Shown here in pieces: positions 13,084 through 22,746 of a DNA stretch of 64,000 nt. The stretch is from Haemonchus contortus. Lineage: Eukaryota; Nematoda; Chromadorea; Rhabditida; Trichostrongylidae. The stretch is from positions 36,288,151 to 36,352,150 of the forward strand of contig LS997564.1 of NCBI GenBank assembly GCA_000469685.2. Direction: 5' to 3'. Position numbers and translations under genes: made by a program. Under the pieces are notes generated by a model. That model searched no databases. It was given only the letters and a program-made list of their open reading frames with translations, and was not told the DNA's origin. Positions within the stretch are counted from its first letter, which is position 1. Each line of letters begins with the position of its first letter.

Positions 13084-13822
13084 CACGAGATATGCTCGTG
13101 TGAACAAAATAATAGAAGAACAACCGATGAACAGGAACCAGCTTCACATTGCGCGAATTTGACAAACAAAGTAAGTAAATAAGAACAGACCCACATTAAA
13201 AAAAAGATTGTGAGACGGCAATTGAAAGAAAAACGAAAAGCCATGAAGGAAAAGGAGGGATTGGGATTTACGAAGTCAAGCACTTGTCTAGATAGTTTCT
13301 GAACACAATGTGAGACGCTAACTGAGGCATACGTTGCTTGCACAACCTGTTAAACAAGGGAGCCACTCTGTTTGCAAAAAAGTGACGCCTACAATTCAGT
13401 CTAGCTCGACCTGCATCAACTTTCATGCTACCTCCTCTAGTAACGGATGGTCTGAGAGTCCAGAGATCATTGAACGACATATCAACTTTACCTTGGAATA
13501 ATTTATGGAATAATAACAGATCATTTCGCTTGCGTCTCAACTGCAAGGTTGCCAGACCAAAGTTTTTATTCCTAGTTTCGCTAGAGGGAATTTGGTCGTA
13601 CATAAAACCTAAAACTCTAATCATCAACTTCCTCGTGAAATTGTTTTGAACAGCTTCTAGTTTTTTGATTACATTAACCTTGTACGGACTGAACACAGGC
13701 GTACCGTACTCCAGTAAAGATCTTACGTAGGTCTTGTAAGCTTGCATCAATACGGGTACACTTTTAGTCGTCAAAGCTCTGAATAAGTTGTGTAAGGTAA
13801 TTGTTGCTTTTCTGGCACTCAT
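13082..13822 (-). pseudogene. 5'-truncated non-LTR retrotransposon (LINE) RT C-terminus
   Basis: The minus-strand frame 13,822-13,268 (184 codons) reads YKTYVRSLLEYGTPVFSPY near residues 29-47, then a basic helical region. This matches the region after the RT catalytic core in CR1/Jockey-type LINEs, where a Tyr-rich LEYGxxVxxP motif is characteristic. The catalytic RT motifs and the endonuclease are missing, as expected for a 5'-truncated insertion. About 190 bp of 3' UTR and the (TA)n tail follow. The fragment interrupts the left Penelope copy just after its coding end; the right copy has the empty site. Confidence 0.75.
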
Positions 13823-13831
13823 TCTTGTTAT

Positions 13832-16180
13832 TCATGCTCGGATTCTGTGTATTATCCAGAAAGCCTCGAGAGTTTTTCTGGCGCCAATACTGTCCTCGTG
13901 GGCTAGAATCGTGCACTTAACGTCAAAGTCACAACCAGCATGACCTTCCCTTCTGTGCTTCCCAAGCGGTGCAATCGAGCAAGACCTTCGTTTGCTGGCT
14001 AGATGTTCTTTCACACGAACGCATAGCTGTCTCCCAGTTTCTCCAATATAGCAAGCATCACAAGCTAAACACTGAAGTTGGTAAACCAAAGCTCTTTGTG
14101 CACAGTCTCCTACTTTTCCATATGGGCAGATCACGCAGTTATCCATGATGCAAATCCGGTCATAGAGACGATTTCTAACCAACTGGTGTTTGATGTTTTC
14201 TCTCGGTGTGTTCACCAAGAAAACGTCATTGGCTAGATCCGCTCTTTCCAGGCAATGCTGAATAACTGCGCTGAATCGATCTGATATGAATGGTAATTGA
14301 AGATACATCTTAACTTCAGTTCCATTTGGAAAAGGCCTTGATCTGCTTCGTGAGCCATGCTGCCGAGTTTGTGTATCCATTCAGATTAGCTATTTGGTGT
14401 GCTAACCTTCTGGATTCTTCCCGCTCCTCGTTACCGGTGCACACCTTTACAGCCGTTCTGTACATGTTCCGTAATACTGCGCGTTTAACAGCTTTGGGGT
14501 GTGCAGACATTGCATGAACTAGGATATTCTTGGAGCTTTCTTTTCTATACCATTTCACACTGTATGTTCCACTGGTAACCCTTACCTGAGTATTCAGAAA
14601 GGGTAACCAGCCTTCGTGTGGGACTTCTCGAGTGAGATTGATGTACTGCGACTGACTGTTTAGAATGTTGAACAACTCATCCATTTCTGACTGAGTTGAT
14701 GTTATGACGAAACAGTCGTCAATGTAGCGGCAGTACATTATGGGTAAGCGAGCCAGCACTGGTTGTTCGATTCTACTCATAAAGCAGACAGCGAGAACCG
14801 GTGCTAGCCGCTGTCCCATTGCAAGCCCTCTTATCTGCGAAAAAATATCTACCGGACCACTTGAATATATTGCAGTTCAAGCACTCCTTGATGAGAGCCA
14901 CTATCTGTGCCTTGCTCAATCCGAACGTCAACACACTTCTTTCGTGCTGTTCAAGCATTTCTGAAACTGCTTGTAAAGCCTCGTCGTTGCTAACGTTGGT
15001 GTAGAGCGCAGACACGTCAAATGACTCAACAACACAGTCGCGTTGAAGTCTGCAAGTACGTAAGCGATCCAAGAACTGTCCCGTATTCGACAGATGTGAT
15101 GGTATATGGACCAAGAGTTGACCGATGATTTTATTTAGGAACCATGAAATGCGATCGGTCGGTCCATCAACACAACTGATTATAGGCCTGATTTTGTAAG
15201 CCTGCGGCAGCAAGGACTGCATGTTTTCAGCAGACAATTTATGAGTCTTAATAAGGCTATAAAACACTGGGCACGTGGGGTTCTCCAGCTCAGCCTTCTA
15301 ATGAATCTTTCATCCAATTTTGCCATCTTTCCTACTTTGACCCACAAAGTGTTTAACTTGTGTGTTTGCATAAGAAAGGCTTTTTCTGTCGTGTTGCGGT
15401 AGACTGTTGTGTCTGCTAGATGGAGTTCTGTGATTTCCCTGTCTAAAGACTGAGGTAATATCACAAATTCTCCACCTTTGTCGCTGACAGAAAGGCGTAC
15501 TTCATTCCGTTTTATTCTTTCCCGGATTTCGTTGAACCCTTCCCATTGCTCGCGTGTCAGGTTGGAGCGCTTTCTCGCGCTTGAATTTATCAAGCGCGTT
15601 CAATACTCCTGCTGACAAGACTCGAAACTTAATATCTGCTTCCGGGAAGAGATCAGATTCTTTATAAAATGACTGCGGGAACGGAAAAGGTGTTGGAGTA
15701 GTACGCTCTAGCCTTTCAACCACCTGTCCCTGGGAGTCGCGTCGTGCTTTCGTTCTCAGTTGGTCCCTGAACTTTTGCAAACCGCAAACAATTTTACGAA
15801 CGGTAAGCGGGTTGATCGTTTGCGTTAATGAGAACGATGGCCCCAAACTCAGAAAATCCACAGCTTTCGACGAAATTCGTGCATCGCCTACGACGGTGAC
15901 TCTTGCTTTTTCAGGTAAGGTGTTTGGCTGTTGCGAGCTTTATTGTTCGGATCGGTTAAAATTGGACGAGGAGTGATCGTTATCAGAATTTCTTACCCGT
16001 TGTGCGTCCCTCAGGGAATCGTACTTGGCGCAGAGCGTGGCCTTGGCGTCAGAACGGATAAGATCACACAGGCGTTTCGATTCACCGTCAATCCTTCTCC
16101 ATAATTCTTCCGACAGAAGGCGGCGACAAGATTCTTCTTTAGCTTCACACTTCAAACGCAAACGCAAACGATCAACCCGC
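13832..16180 (-). pseudogene. Penelope-like polyprotein, left copy, frame-broken
   Basis: Successive minus-strand frames give a helical N-terminus (about 16,180-15,943), a linker (15,861-15,502), a pre-RT region (15,593-15,180), RT fingers and palm (15,267-14,773), RT motif C with YIDD (14,819-14,316) and the GIY-YIG endonuclease (14,380-13,832). Breaks: an in-frame TAA at 15,940-15,942, and one extra base near 15,575, 14,842 and 14,372, each in a short A or T run and absent from the right copy. A shift at 15,269-15,271 is shared with the right copy. The N-terminal part RLKCEAKEESCRRLLSEEL exists only here. Confidence 0.85.
15827..16160 (-). other. Spacer of the inverted repeat = unique 5' coding part of left Penelope
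   Basis: These 334 bp have no mirror copy. On the minus strand they encode the N-terminal basic, helical segment and, after the stop at 15,940, SSKAVDFLSLGPSFSLTQ, in frame with the frame that starts at 15,861. The sequence is therefore ordinary element sequence and not a regulatory spacer. Confidence 0.75.
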
Positions 16181-16806
16181 TTACCGTTCGTGAAATTGTT
16201 TGCGGTTTGCAAAAGTTCAGGGACCAACTGAGAACGAAAGCAAGACGCGACTCCCAGGGACAGGTGGTTGAAAGGCTAGAGCGTACTACTCCAACACCTA
16301 TTCCGTTCCCTCAGTCATTTTATAAAGAATCTGATCCCCTCCCGGAAGCAGATATTAAGTTTCGAGTCTTGTCAGCAGGAGTATTGAACGCGCTTGATAA
16401 ATTCAAGCGCGAGAAGCGCTCCAACCTGACACGCGAGCAATGGGAAGGGTTCAACGAAATCCGGGAAAGAATAAAACGGAATGAAGTACGCCTTTCTGTC
16501 AGCGACAAAGGTGGAGAATTTGTGATATTACCTCAGTCTTTAGACAGGGAAATCACAGAACTCCATCTAGCAGACACAACAGTCTACCGCAACACGACAG
16601 AAAAAGCCTTTCTTATGCAAACACACAAGTTAAACACTTTGTGGGTCAAAGTAGGAAAGACGGGAAAATTGGATGAAAGATTCATTAGAAGGCTGAGCTG
16701 GAGAACCCCACGTGCCCAGTGTTTTATAGCCTTATTAAGACTCATAAATTGTCTGCTGAAAACATGCAGTCCTTGCTGCCGCAGGCTTACAAAATCAGGC
16801 CTATAA
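16161..16806 (+). pseudogene. Pre-RT region of Penelope protein, right copy
   Basis: An open frame from the truncation point to 16,806 encodes TINPLTVREIVCGLQKFRDQ, then a Pro/Phe-rich stretch and the segment EFVILPQSLDREITELHLAD that normally precedes the RT fingers. It runs out of frame at about 16,714-16,717, where CGTGCCCAGTG is one base short of joining the next frame. The N-terminal helical part is missing. Without a frame change this peptide cannot be joined to the RT downstream. Confidence 0.75.
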
Positions 16807-18152
16807 TCAGTTGTGTTGATGGACCGACCGATCGCATTTCATGGTTCCTAAATAAAATCATCGGTCAACTCTTGGTCCATATACCATCACATCTGTCGAA
16901 TACGGGACAGTTCTTGGATCGCTTACGTACTTGCAGACTTCAACGCGACTGTGTTGTTGAGTCATTTGACGTGTCTGCGCTCTACACCAACGTTAGCAAC
17001 GACGAGGCTTTACAAGCAGTTTCAGAAATGCTTGAACAGCACGAAAGAAGTGTGTTGACGTTCGGATTGAGCAAGGCACAGATAGTGGCTCTCATCAAGG
17101 AGTGCTTGAACTGCAATATATTCAAGTGGTCCGGTAGATATTTTTCGCAGATAAGAGGGCTTGCAATGGGACAGCGGCTAGCACCGGTTCTCGCTGTCTG
17201 CTTTATGAGTAGAATCGAACAACCAGTGCTGGCTCGCTTACCCATAATGTACTGCCGCTACATTGACGACTGTTTCGTCATAACATCAACTCAGTCAGAA
17301 ATGGATGAGTTGTTCAACATTCTAAACAGTCAGTCGCAGTACATCAATCTCACTCGAGAAGTCCCACACGAAGGCTGGTTACCCTTTCTGAATACTCAGG
17401 TAAGGGTTACCAGTGGAACATACAGTGTGAAATGGTATAGAAAAGAAAGCTCCAAGAATATCCTAGTTCATGCAATGTCTGCACACCCCAAAGCTGTTAA
17501 ACGCGCAGTATTACGGAACATGTACAGAACGGCTGTAAAGGTGTGCACCGGTAACGAGGAGCGGGAAGAATCCAGAAGGTTAGCACACCAAATAGCTAAT
17601 CTGAATGGATACACAACTCGGCAGCATGGCTCACGAAGCAGATCAAGGCCTTTTCCAAATGGAACTGAAGTTAAGATGTATCTTCAATTACCATTCATAT
17701 CAGATCGATTCAGCGCAGTTATTCAGCATTGCCTGGAAAGAGCGGATCTAGCCAATGACGTTTTCTTGGTGAACACACCGAGAGAAAACATCAAACACCA
17801 GTTGGTTAGAAATCGTCTCTATGACCGGATTTGCATCATGGATAACTGCGTGATCTGCCCATATGGAAAAGTAGGAGACTGTGCACAAAGAGCTTTGGTT
17901 TACCAACTTCAGTGTTTAGCTTGTGATGCTTGCTATATTGGAGAAACTGGGAGACAGCTATGCGTTCGTGTGAAAGAACATCTAGCCAGCAAACGAAGGT
18001 CTTGCTCGATTGCACCGCTTGGGAAGCACAGAAGGGAAGGTCATGCTGGTTGTGACTTTGACGTTAAGTGCACGATTCTAGCCCACGAGGACAGTATTGG
18101 CGCCAGAAAAACTCTCGAGGCTTTCTGGATAATACACAGAATCCGAGCATGA
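16719..18152 (+). CDS. Penelope-like reverse transcriptase with GIY-YIG endonuclease (477 aa)
   Basis: An intact frame for the catalytic part of a Penelope-like retroelement. RT: fingers FYSLIKTHK (residues 2-10), motif A FDVSALYT with Asp84, motif B GLAMGQRLAPVLA (about 148-160) and motif C YIDD with catalytic Asp183-Asp184. A cysteine cluster (372, 377, 380, 388, 399, 402, 405) lies between RT and endonuclease, as in other endonuclease-bearing members. The GIY-YIG nuclease follows with CYIGETGR (405-412), a basic R-x-KEH helix (about 417-421) and a conserved Glu467 in LEAFW. The frame starts in the RT fingers, so the first ATG is probably not a true start; the upstream portion is in the overlapping frame ending at 16,806. 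The shift between them is shared with the left copy. Whether any product is made is unknown. Confidence 0.85.
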   Translation: MFYSLIKTHKLSAENMQSLLPQAYKIRPIISCVDGPTDRISWFLNKIIGQLLVHIPSHLSNTGQFLDRLRTCRLQRDCVVESFDVSALYTNVSNDEALQAVSEMLEQHERSVLTFGLSKAQIVALIKECLNCNIFKWSGRYFSQIRGLAMGQRLAPVLAVCFMSRIEQPVLARLPIMYCRYIDDCFVITSTQSEMDELFNILNSQSQYINLTREVPHEGWLPFLNTQVRVTSGTYSVKWYRKESSKNILVHAMSAHPKAVKRAVLRNMYRTAVKVCTGNEEREESRRLAHQIANLNGYTTRQHGSRSRSRPFPNGTEVKMYLQLPFISDRFSAVIQHCLERADLANDVFLVNTPRENIKHQLVRNRLYDRICIMDNCVICPYGKVGDCAQRALVYQLQCLACDACYIGETGRQLCVRVKEHLASKRRSCSIAPLGKHRREGHAGCDFDVKCTILAHEDSIGARKTLEAFWIIHRIRA

Positions 18153-18459
18153 ATAACAAGAATGAGTGCATCAATATAACTGGTGACCTCTTGCCTTACA
18201 TCCCTCTGTGTGAGCTTTGATAGTGAGACTGATACGCGTCACGTCACGATTCTATAAATAGGTCGTGGTTGACCGGGTTGTCTCAATTGCTCTATCGACA
18301 CTAAACTTAAGCAACTGTTCGGTATTGGTGGAATTGACGTGAGTGGCTTGTCGGAGTTTCTTATTAGTTGTAAGTTCATCAGCCTCAGTTGCAACTAGTT
18401 AAGAGCTGGTCTACGTCAAGCGTGATAGGTAACACTATAAAGTTGCGATACGCTTTCAG

Positions 18460-18496
18460 GCCTTCGATAACGACGAGATAGTCGAAACGTCAGGCA
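18460..18496 (+). ncRNA. Hammerhead-ribozyme-like motif (right copy)
   Basis: Upstream GCCU can pair with downstream AGGC (stem I). The core UCGAUAAC is followed by stem II GAC..GUC with loop GAGAUA. Then comes GAAACGUC, matching the conserved GAAA and the cleavage-site GUC, with stem III essentially absent as in minimal retroelement hammerheads. Three core positions deviate from CUGAUGA (C to U, U to C, G to A), so cleavage activity is doubtful. Its place in the 3' non-coding region of a Penelope-like element fits the family. Confidence 0.4.
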
Positions 18497-18894
18497 AATA
18501 AAAATTCCACCATTATAAACCTGTATGGCACAGGAGAGCTGACAAATAATAGTACAGATGCCCAGGTTTAAAGAAAGGCGAACATGGAGTATCCTCAATC
18601 TGTTGCAGCTCCCAAAATATCTTTCGAGACTGACATCACCGAATTAGTGTGAAGTCTCACCTGGGACGATCATCCCTCAAGAAATGCCGTCATCCATTAA
18701 TCTCAAGACTTCTTATAAACATATCGGATTTGTACAATCCTTGATGTCCTACGTACACTATCGTACGCAAAATCCGTGGACTCTGTTTTGATAATCAGTT
18801 TACTTCATTTTCACTGGTTCGAGGTTTGAGAACCAGTCTAAGCGGTCACGGACCCCAACCATTAAGCTTCTATGGTCTTCCACCGCCCATACAT

Positions 18895-19190
18895 GTGATG
18901 GGTGGAGATGGTGGAGGGGAGTATGACACACTATTATACACCCATGGTTCTAGAATCGAAATCCTGGTCGGCGTTCGCCTAGACCAACCGAGCCTTTCAT
19001 CCCTCCATAGCCACTCAGTTCGCACCAGACTTGTCTAGAAGGATAGAACCCTTGACTTGTCCATCGGTTGGCTACCACAACCCACTGCACAAGCCATGTA
19101 CGCATTCAATGCGCCAATATGATTCGAAATGGAAGTCGAGTGCGGAGCGCATTCGAAAATGAGATTGATTGAGGCCAAAAACGTTATCCT
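18895..19190 (+). mobile_element. tRNA-derived SINE at Penelope 3' end
   Basis: A near full-length copy: GGAGATGGTGGAGGGGAG head, degraded B box near TTCTAGAATCGAAATCC, the body GTTCGCCTAGACCAACCGAG, CATCGGTTGGCTACCACAA, and the tail GAGATTGATTGAGGCC..TTATCC. The first part is mirrored in the left arm; the last ~105 bp lie outside the inverted repeat. Confidence 0.8.
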
Positions 19191-19347
19191 TCCTACCCAT
19201 ATGATGTAAACACGACCCATCCTCCTATTCCGTCCCTGATTAGGACACCGAAATTTCTAAAAACAGAATTACCTAATCTGACTTTAGAACTTCTATCAAT
19301 CTCTTCTCTGGATACAGTTGAAGTAGTACAAATAATCGCAAAATTAG

Positions 19348-19440
19348 TCTCACAAAATTGCGAATTGTGGGCAAAAGTTCGGCCTCTGACGGGACTCCTT
19401 CCCGTACTAGTGTTCCAACACTACCGAGACGCTTGAGTAG
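19348..19440 (-). repeat. Second tRNA-like repeat family, copy 2
   Basis: Minus-strand reading gives CGTCTCGGTAGTGTTGGAAC, then GTACGGGAAGGAGTCCCGTC and AGAGGCCGAAC. It aligns base for base over about 70 bp with the copies at 11,745 and 25,925 but has a damaged B box. Confidence 0.5.
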
Positions 19441-19493
19441 ATCAAAGTGGAAATCATGGCCTACTTTATATATAAGATTAAAGGATAAAGTTC

Positions 19494-19806
19494 AAAGGAT
19501 AAAGTTTTTGGCGTTAATCAGTCCCGTCTGAGGGATGTTCCCCCCCCCCCCCCCCCCCCTCCAAACTCGACTTCCATTCAGGATCGTAGTGCCGTAATGA
19601 GTGCGTATGTGGCCTATACAATGACTTGCGGTGGCCAGCCGATGTACAAGTCGGTGCTTTTACCCTCACGGACGGGTCTGGTACCAATTCACCGACCCCG
19701 GAGGGATGGAAGGCTTGGTTGGCCTAGGCGGGCATCGATCCGGGATTCGAGCCCCTGACCGTGCGTGTGATATAGTGCGCCACTTGCCACTACACCACCT
19801 CCGCCC
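19494..19806 (-). mobile_element. tRNA-derived SINE with expanded poly-C
   Basis: Minus-strand SINE ending at 19,806 with GCCACTTGCCACTACACCAC (reverse of the A box) and GGGATTCGAGCCCC (B box). A run of 20 C at 19,540-19,559 occupies the position where other copies have GCGCCCCCGC, so it has grown within the element's 3' region. Confidence 0.85.
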
Positions 19807-22459
19807 ATATATAAAATTATTTTAATAAACTTTTTCACATAAAAACTTTTATTCTCGAGCCTTGATGCCTATGGTTCCCCAATACCGGCTAGCCTACTAC
19901 GACTACGTGGGAGTTTGGCAGGCTGATCACATTGGGAGTAGACACGGGCAAAATCAGTACTTAAGACTGCTTCAGGTCATCATAGGTGTAGAGGCGCTCT
20001 AAAGTTTTTTTTTTTTACTAAAATGAGGTGTCGTTCATATCCTTGTTGCATGAGTGCATAGTTTAAATATATTTGTTGTGTTTTTGATTGTTTATTTTCT
20101 TTGCTTAGACTATGCACCCCTCAGGAGTAATTGTGTAATAAGCAGGTACAAAATAATGAAATCCAAAAGTACAGCTCGTCAGTACTACGTGGACCAACCC
20201 CCTCATGTGATTTTGTTGATGCTCAATCGCAATGATATGAACGCCATCAAAACAACATATGTTATGCTGTAAGTCATGTTACCGAAAAAACGCCCATTTC
20301 CATGACATGGTCCATCTGGCCCGTGATTATTCATGGCATCTTCATCTTGGCTTTTGCAATATGCTTTTCTTCAAAACTCCTTTTTTTCTGCCTGCACGTG
20401 TATGATGTAACCTCCATGTGATTCCTAGCTGATATTCTCATAGGAATCCAATAGGCAAAATGAAATAACACGAGAATTTTAAAGCTGGCTTCAGACCTAT
20501 GAATCAGAGCTCCGAATTTAGTTACCAAACGTCTGAAAGAATAGGAAATCCTCCTATCTGGGTCACCAAAGTTTCACCAAGACTTCATAAATCCGGAAAC
20601 TTGCCCCGGTTCCTGATGGATTAACCTATTGGACCATGCGAAAACCTAAAAACAGCATCAGCCTCGGATGTACGGCCAAAAACAAGGTTAAGTAAGCTAT
20701 GGGATATGTTTAGTTCAGCTCAGGTGTGATGGAGGATTGTTCTTATTTGCCTGTGTACTGAAACATTTTCGTGTTACTTTACTGATTTAAATTTCAAAAT
20801 TTTCAAAAAATATGAACAATATTCAAAATCTAAACATACAGGATATTATTTATTCCCAGGCGACGGAATACTGCTGTTCAAAGAAAGATATAGGATGGTT
20901 CCGTTAGTTACAGTTATCACCCGACTGCTCTCGATCTAACCCACATAAACCGTCAGAAATTTTCGTCTTTTCGGGGATGGTCCAATGTTCAGAAACCTAC
21001 TATCTTTTTTTGAGTGATAGCTTTCACCTTGGCCGGCGTCGTCGAAGAGCATTGCATGGGAAACGTGATGCTGCTGTATTTTTGACGAAATTTAAAAGCA
21101 TGGCGTACTCCTTTGTAATTGGCTCTACGGTATTTTCATGTGTAGAACGAGTTTTTCACCATTTCCCAGCAGTCACCTTCACGACACCTACCTCATTGAG
21201 TCACTTTCCGCTTGTCAATTAGTCGCCTTTCAATGCATGGTCAACAAGGCAGCCACTACGTCGCGTAAACAAGTAATAAATAGATGAGTAGAAGTTGAGG
21301 TCGAAGGTTAATTACAGATGTGTGGTCAATTGAGTAAACAGGCGCCCTCCAAGTTAGTTACCGAGTGAATGAGCAATAAACATAAACAAACTAGGCTTCC
21401 CCAATACCATACTTTTTTAAAGCTATATTGCCTCTCCCAATGTTATATGTCTCATTTTGTCGGTAGATATGAGAGCTCAATATAAGCACTGATGTAGGAG
21501 GGATTCATTAAATTCAGATTACTTCACACAATCAACAAATTCCCCAGATGCCCTTCAAGTTCTTGTCCACGATCGATAGTATCAAGGAAAACGAAGCTCT
21601 CTCCTGCACTAGAAAAACTTCATAGCCCATCCACCTCTTTGAGGCCGGCCGTTCAACTGACCCGGGACCTATTCTAAACGTCCACTCATTAGAAATATGG
21701 GCTCCGTAAAAGTCCCCTAAAGTATGAGCCCAGTGGAAGCTACTTAAAAAAAGGTCCGCAGTTGTTGAGAAATCTACACGTCTCTGCAATTCTGGACGAA
21801 ATTTGCTTGCATGGCGTATACTGGGAAAATTCTTTCCAGAGACTGTTTTCCTCGATGCCTTTGCTAATTTAGCCACTGCTACTACTGCGTTGAGCCTTCT
21901 TATAAAAAATCTGCTTTTCCTTTCCCAACAGTATTGAATTTCAGGTTTACTCGAAAGTCTATCATTGCCACGGGAGACCTTTAAGTAGTAAACCGCATGG
22001 GAGCAGAAACTAACAGTATCTCCCCTGTGTTTCTTCTTTCGACTGATTTTTCGATATTGGGAAAATTGATCTCATTCTATCATCAATTCTGGCAGATGGC
22101 ACGACTCATTACATTGCGAAGCTCTTATTTAATTAGATCCATATCGTTCACTACTCATTTTATTCATTATACTTTATTTATACATTTTGTTTATTATTTA
22201 TTTTATTTATTATTCTATATTTTACATTTATTCCAAATTTTGCTGTATCTTTTCCTATTTCGCCTGCAGTATGTGGGCGCTACTGTCAGATGAAGACTCT
22301 GTAGGCGGTGCCAGAAAATCCTGCCCATAGTTGCCATATCGCTTATGTCTTCATGCGCTCTTCTGCTAAATTTGCACTTTCATGCATGATTCCTTTGAGT
22401 GTGTTTTGCCATTGTATTCATGATTTATTTATTCTCATTAGATGTATTAGTACCTGAAG
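19807..22459. other. Intergenic DNA, no supported gene
   Basis: No splice-supported exon set. A 114-codon minus frame at 21,532-21,876 has no recognised domain. Between 22,140 and 22,260 lies an AT-rich tract of TTATTTATTT words. Confidence 0.4.
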
Positions 22460-22746
22460 GTAAAGGCGATGCGGTAAAAGGCGTACTATCCTACACGCAT
22501 GGTCAAGGGTTCAAATCCCGGATCGACACCCGTCTAAGCCACGCAGCTTTTCACCCCTCTGGAATCGCTTAGTTGGTACAATTTTCGTCTGGGAAGACAA
22601 ATACACCGACTTATACATGTCTCACCCGTCCAAACTCATTCTATAAGCTACATGCGCATTCAAAACGCCACTGCGATTCCGAATAGGACTTGAATACGGG
22701 AATCGACCCAGAGACAGGATTGACTGACGCTAAAGGGCTTTATCCG
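22460..22746 (+). mobile_element. tRNA-derived SINE, diverged
   Basis: A-box-like GATGCGGTAAAAGGCG, B-box-like GGGTTCAAATCCCGG, body CCCGTCTAAGCCACGCAGC, and tail GGATTGACTGACGC..CTTTATCC. Confidence 0.75.

Larger units (their letters stand above)
12086..16160 (-). mobile_element. Penelope-like retroelement, left copy (broken)
   Basis: Read on the minus strand, this copy runs from N-terminal coding sequence in the spacer (about 16,160) through RT and GIY-YIG domains to about 13,832. It continues into a 3' non-coding region with a hammerhead-like motif (12,675-12,712) and an embedded SINE fragment. It holds more 5' sequence than the right copy. It is disabled by an in-frame stop, by one-base shifts and by a LINE insertion. 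Penelope-like elements are retroelements that use target-primed reverse transcription with a telomerase-like RT. Confidence 0.85.
16161..18895 (+). mobile_element. Penelope-like retroelement, right copy (5'-truncated)
   Basis: Plus-strand copy starting abruptly in the linker before RT, continuing through RT and endonuclease to 18,152. A 3' non-coding region follows, with the hammerhead-like motif and a SINE at 18,895. It lacks the LINE and the three extra bases of the left copy. Its start lies in GCAAAC repeats shared with the other copy, which suggests a microhomology-mediated join and not a normal insertion end. Confidence 0.85.
12086..19084. repeat. Giant inverted repeat: two head-to-head Penelope copies
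   Basis: The left arm 12,086-15,826 and right arm 16,161-19,084 are reverse complements of about 2.9 kb once an insertion in the left arm (about 13,000-13,822) is removed. A 334-bp spacer (15,827-16,160) separates them. Arms differ by scattered substitutions and a few one-base indels, so they look recently duplicated. Both outer ends stop inside a SINE that sits at the 3' end of the element. At the inner end the right copy starts at an AACGCAAACG microhomology. Confidence 0.9.

Noticed and set aside
12856..13343. Frames with long Tyr-Ile runs
   Set aside because: They are translations of the (TA)n tract at 12,996-13,081.
16707..16720. Programmed -1 ribosomal frameshift in the Penelope RT
   Set aside because: No canonical slippery heptamer or clear downstream pseudoknot; an old one-base deletion shared by both copies is simpler.
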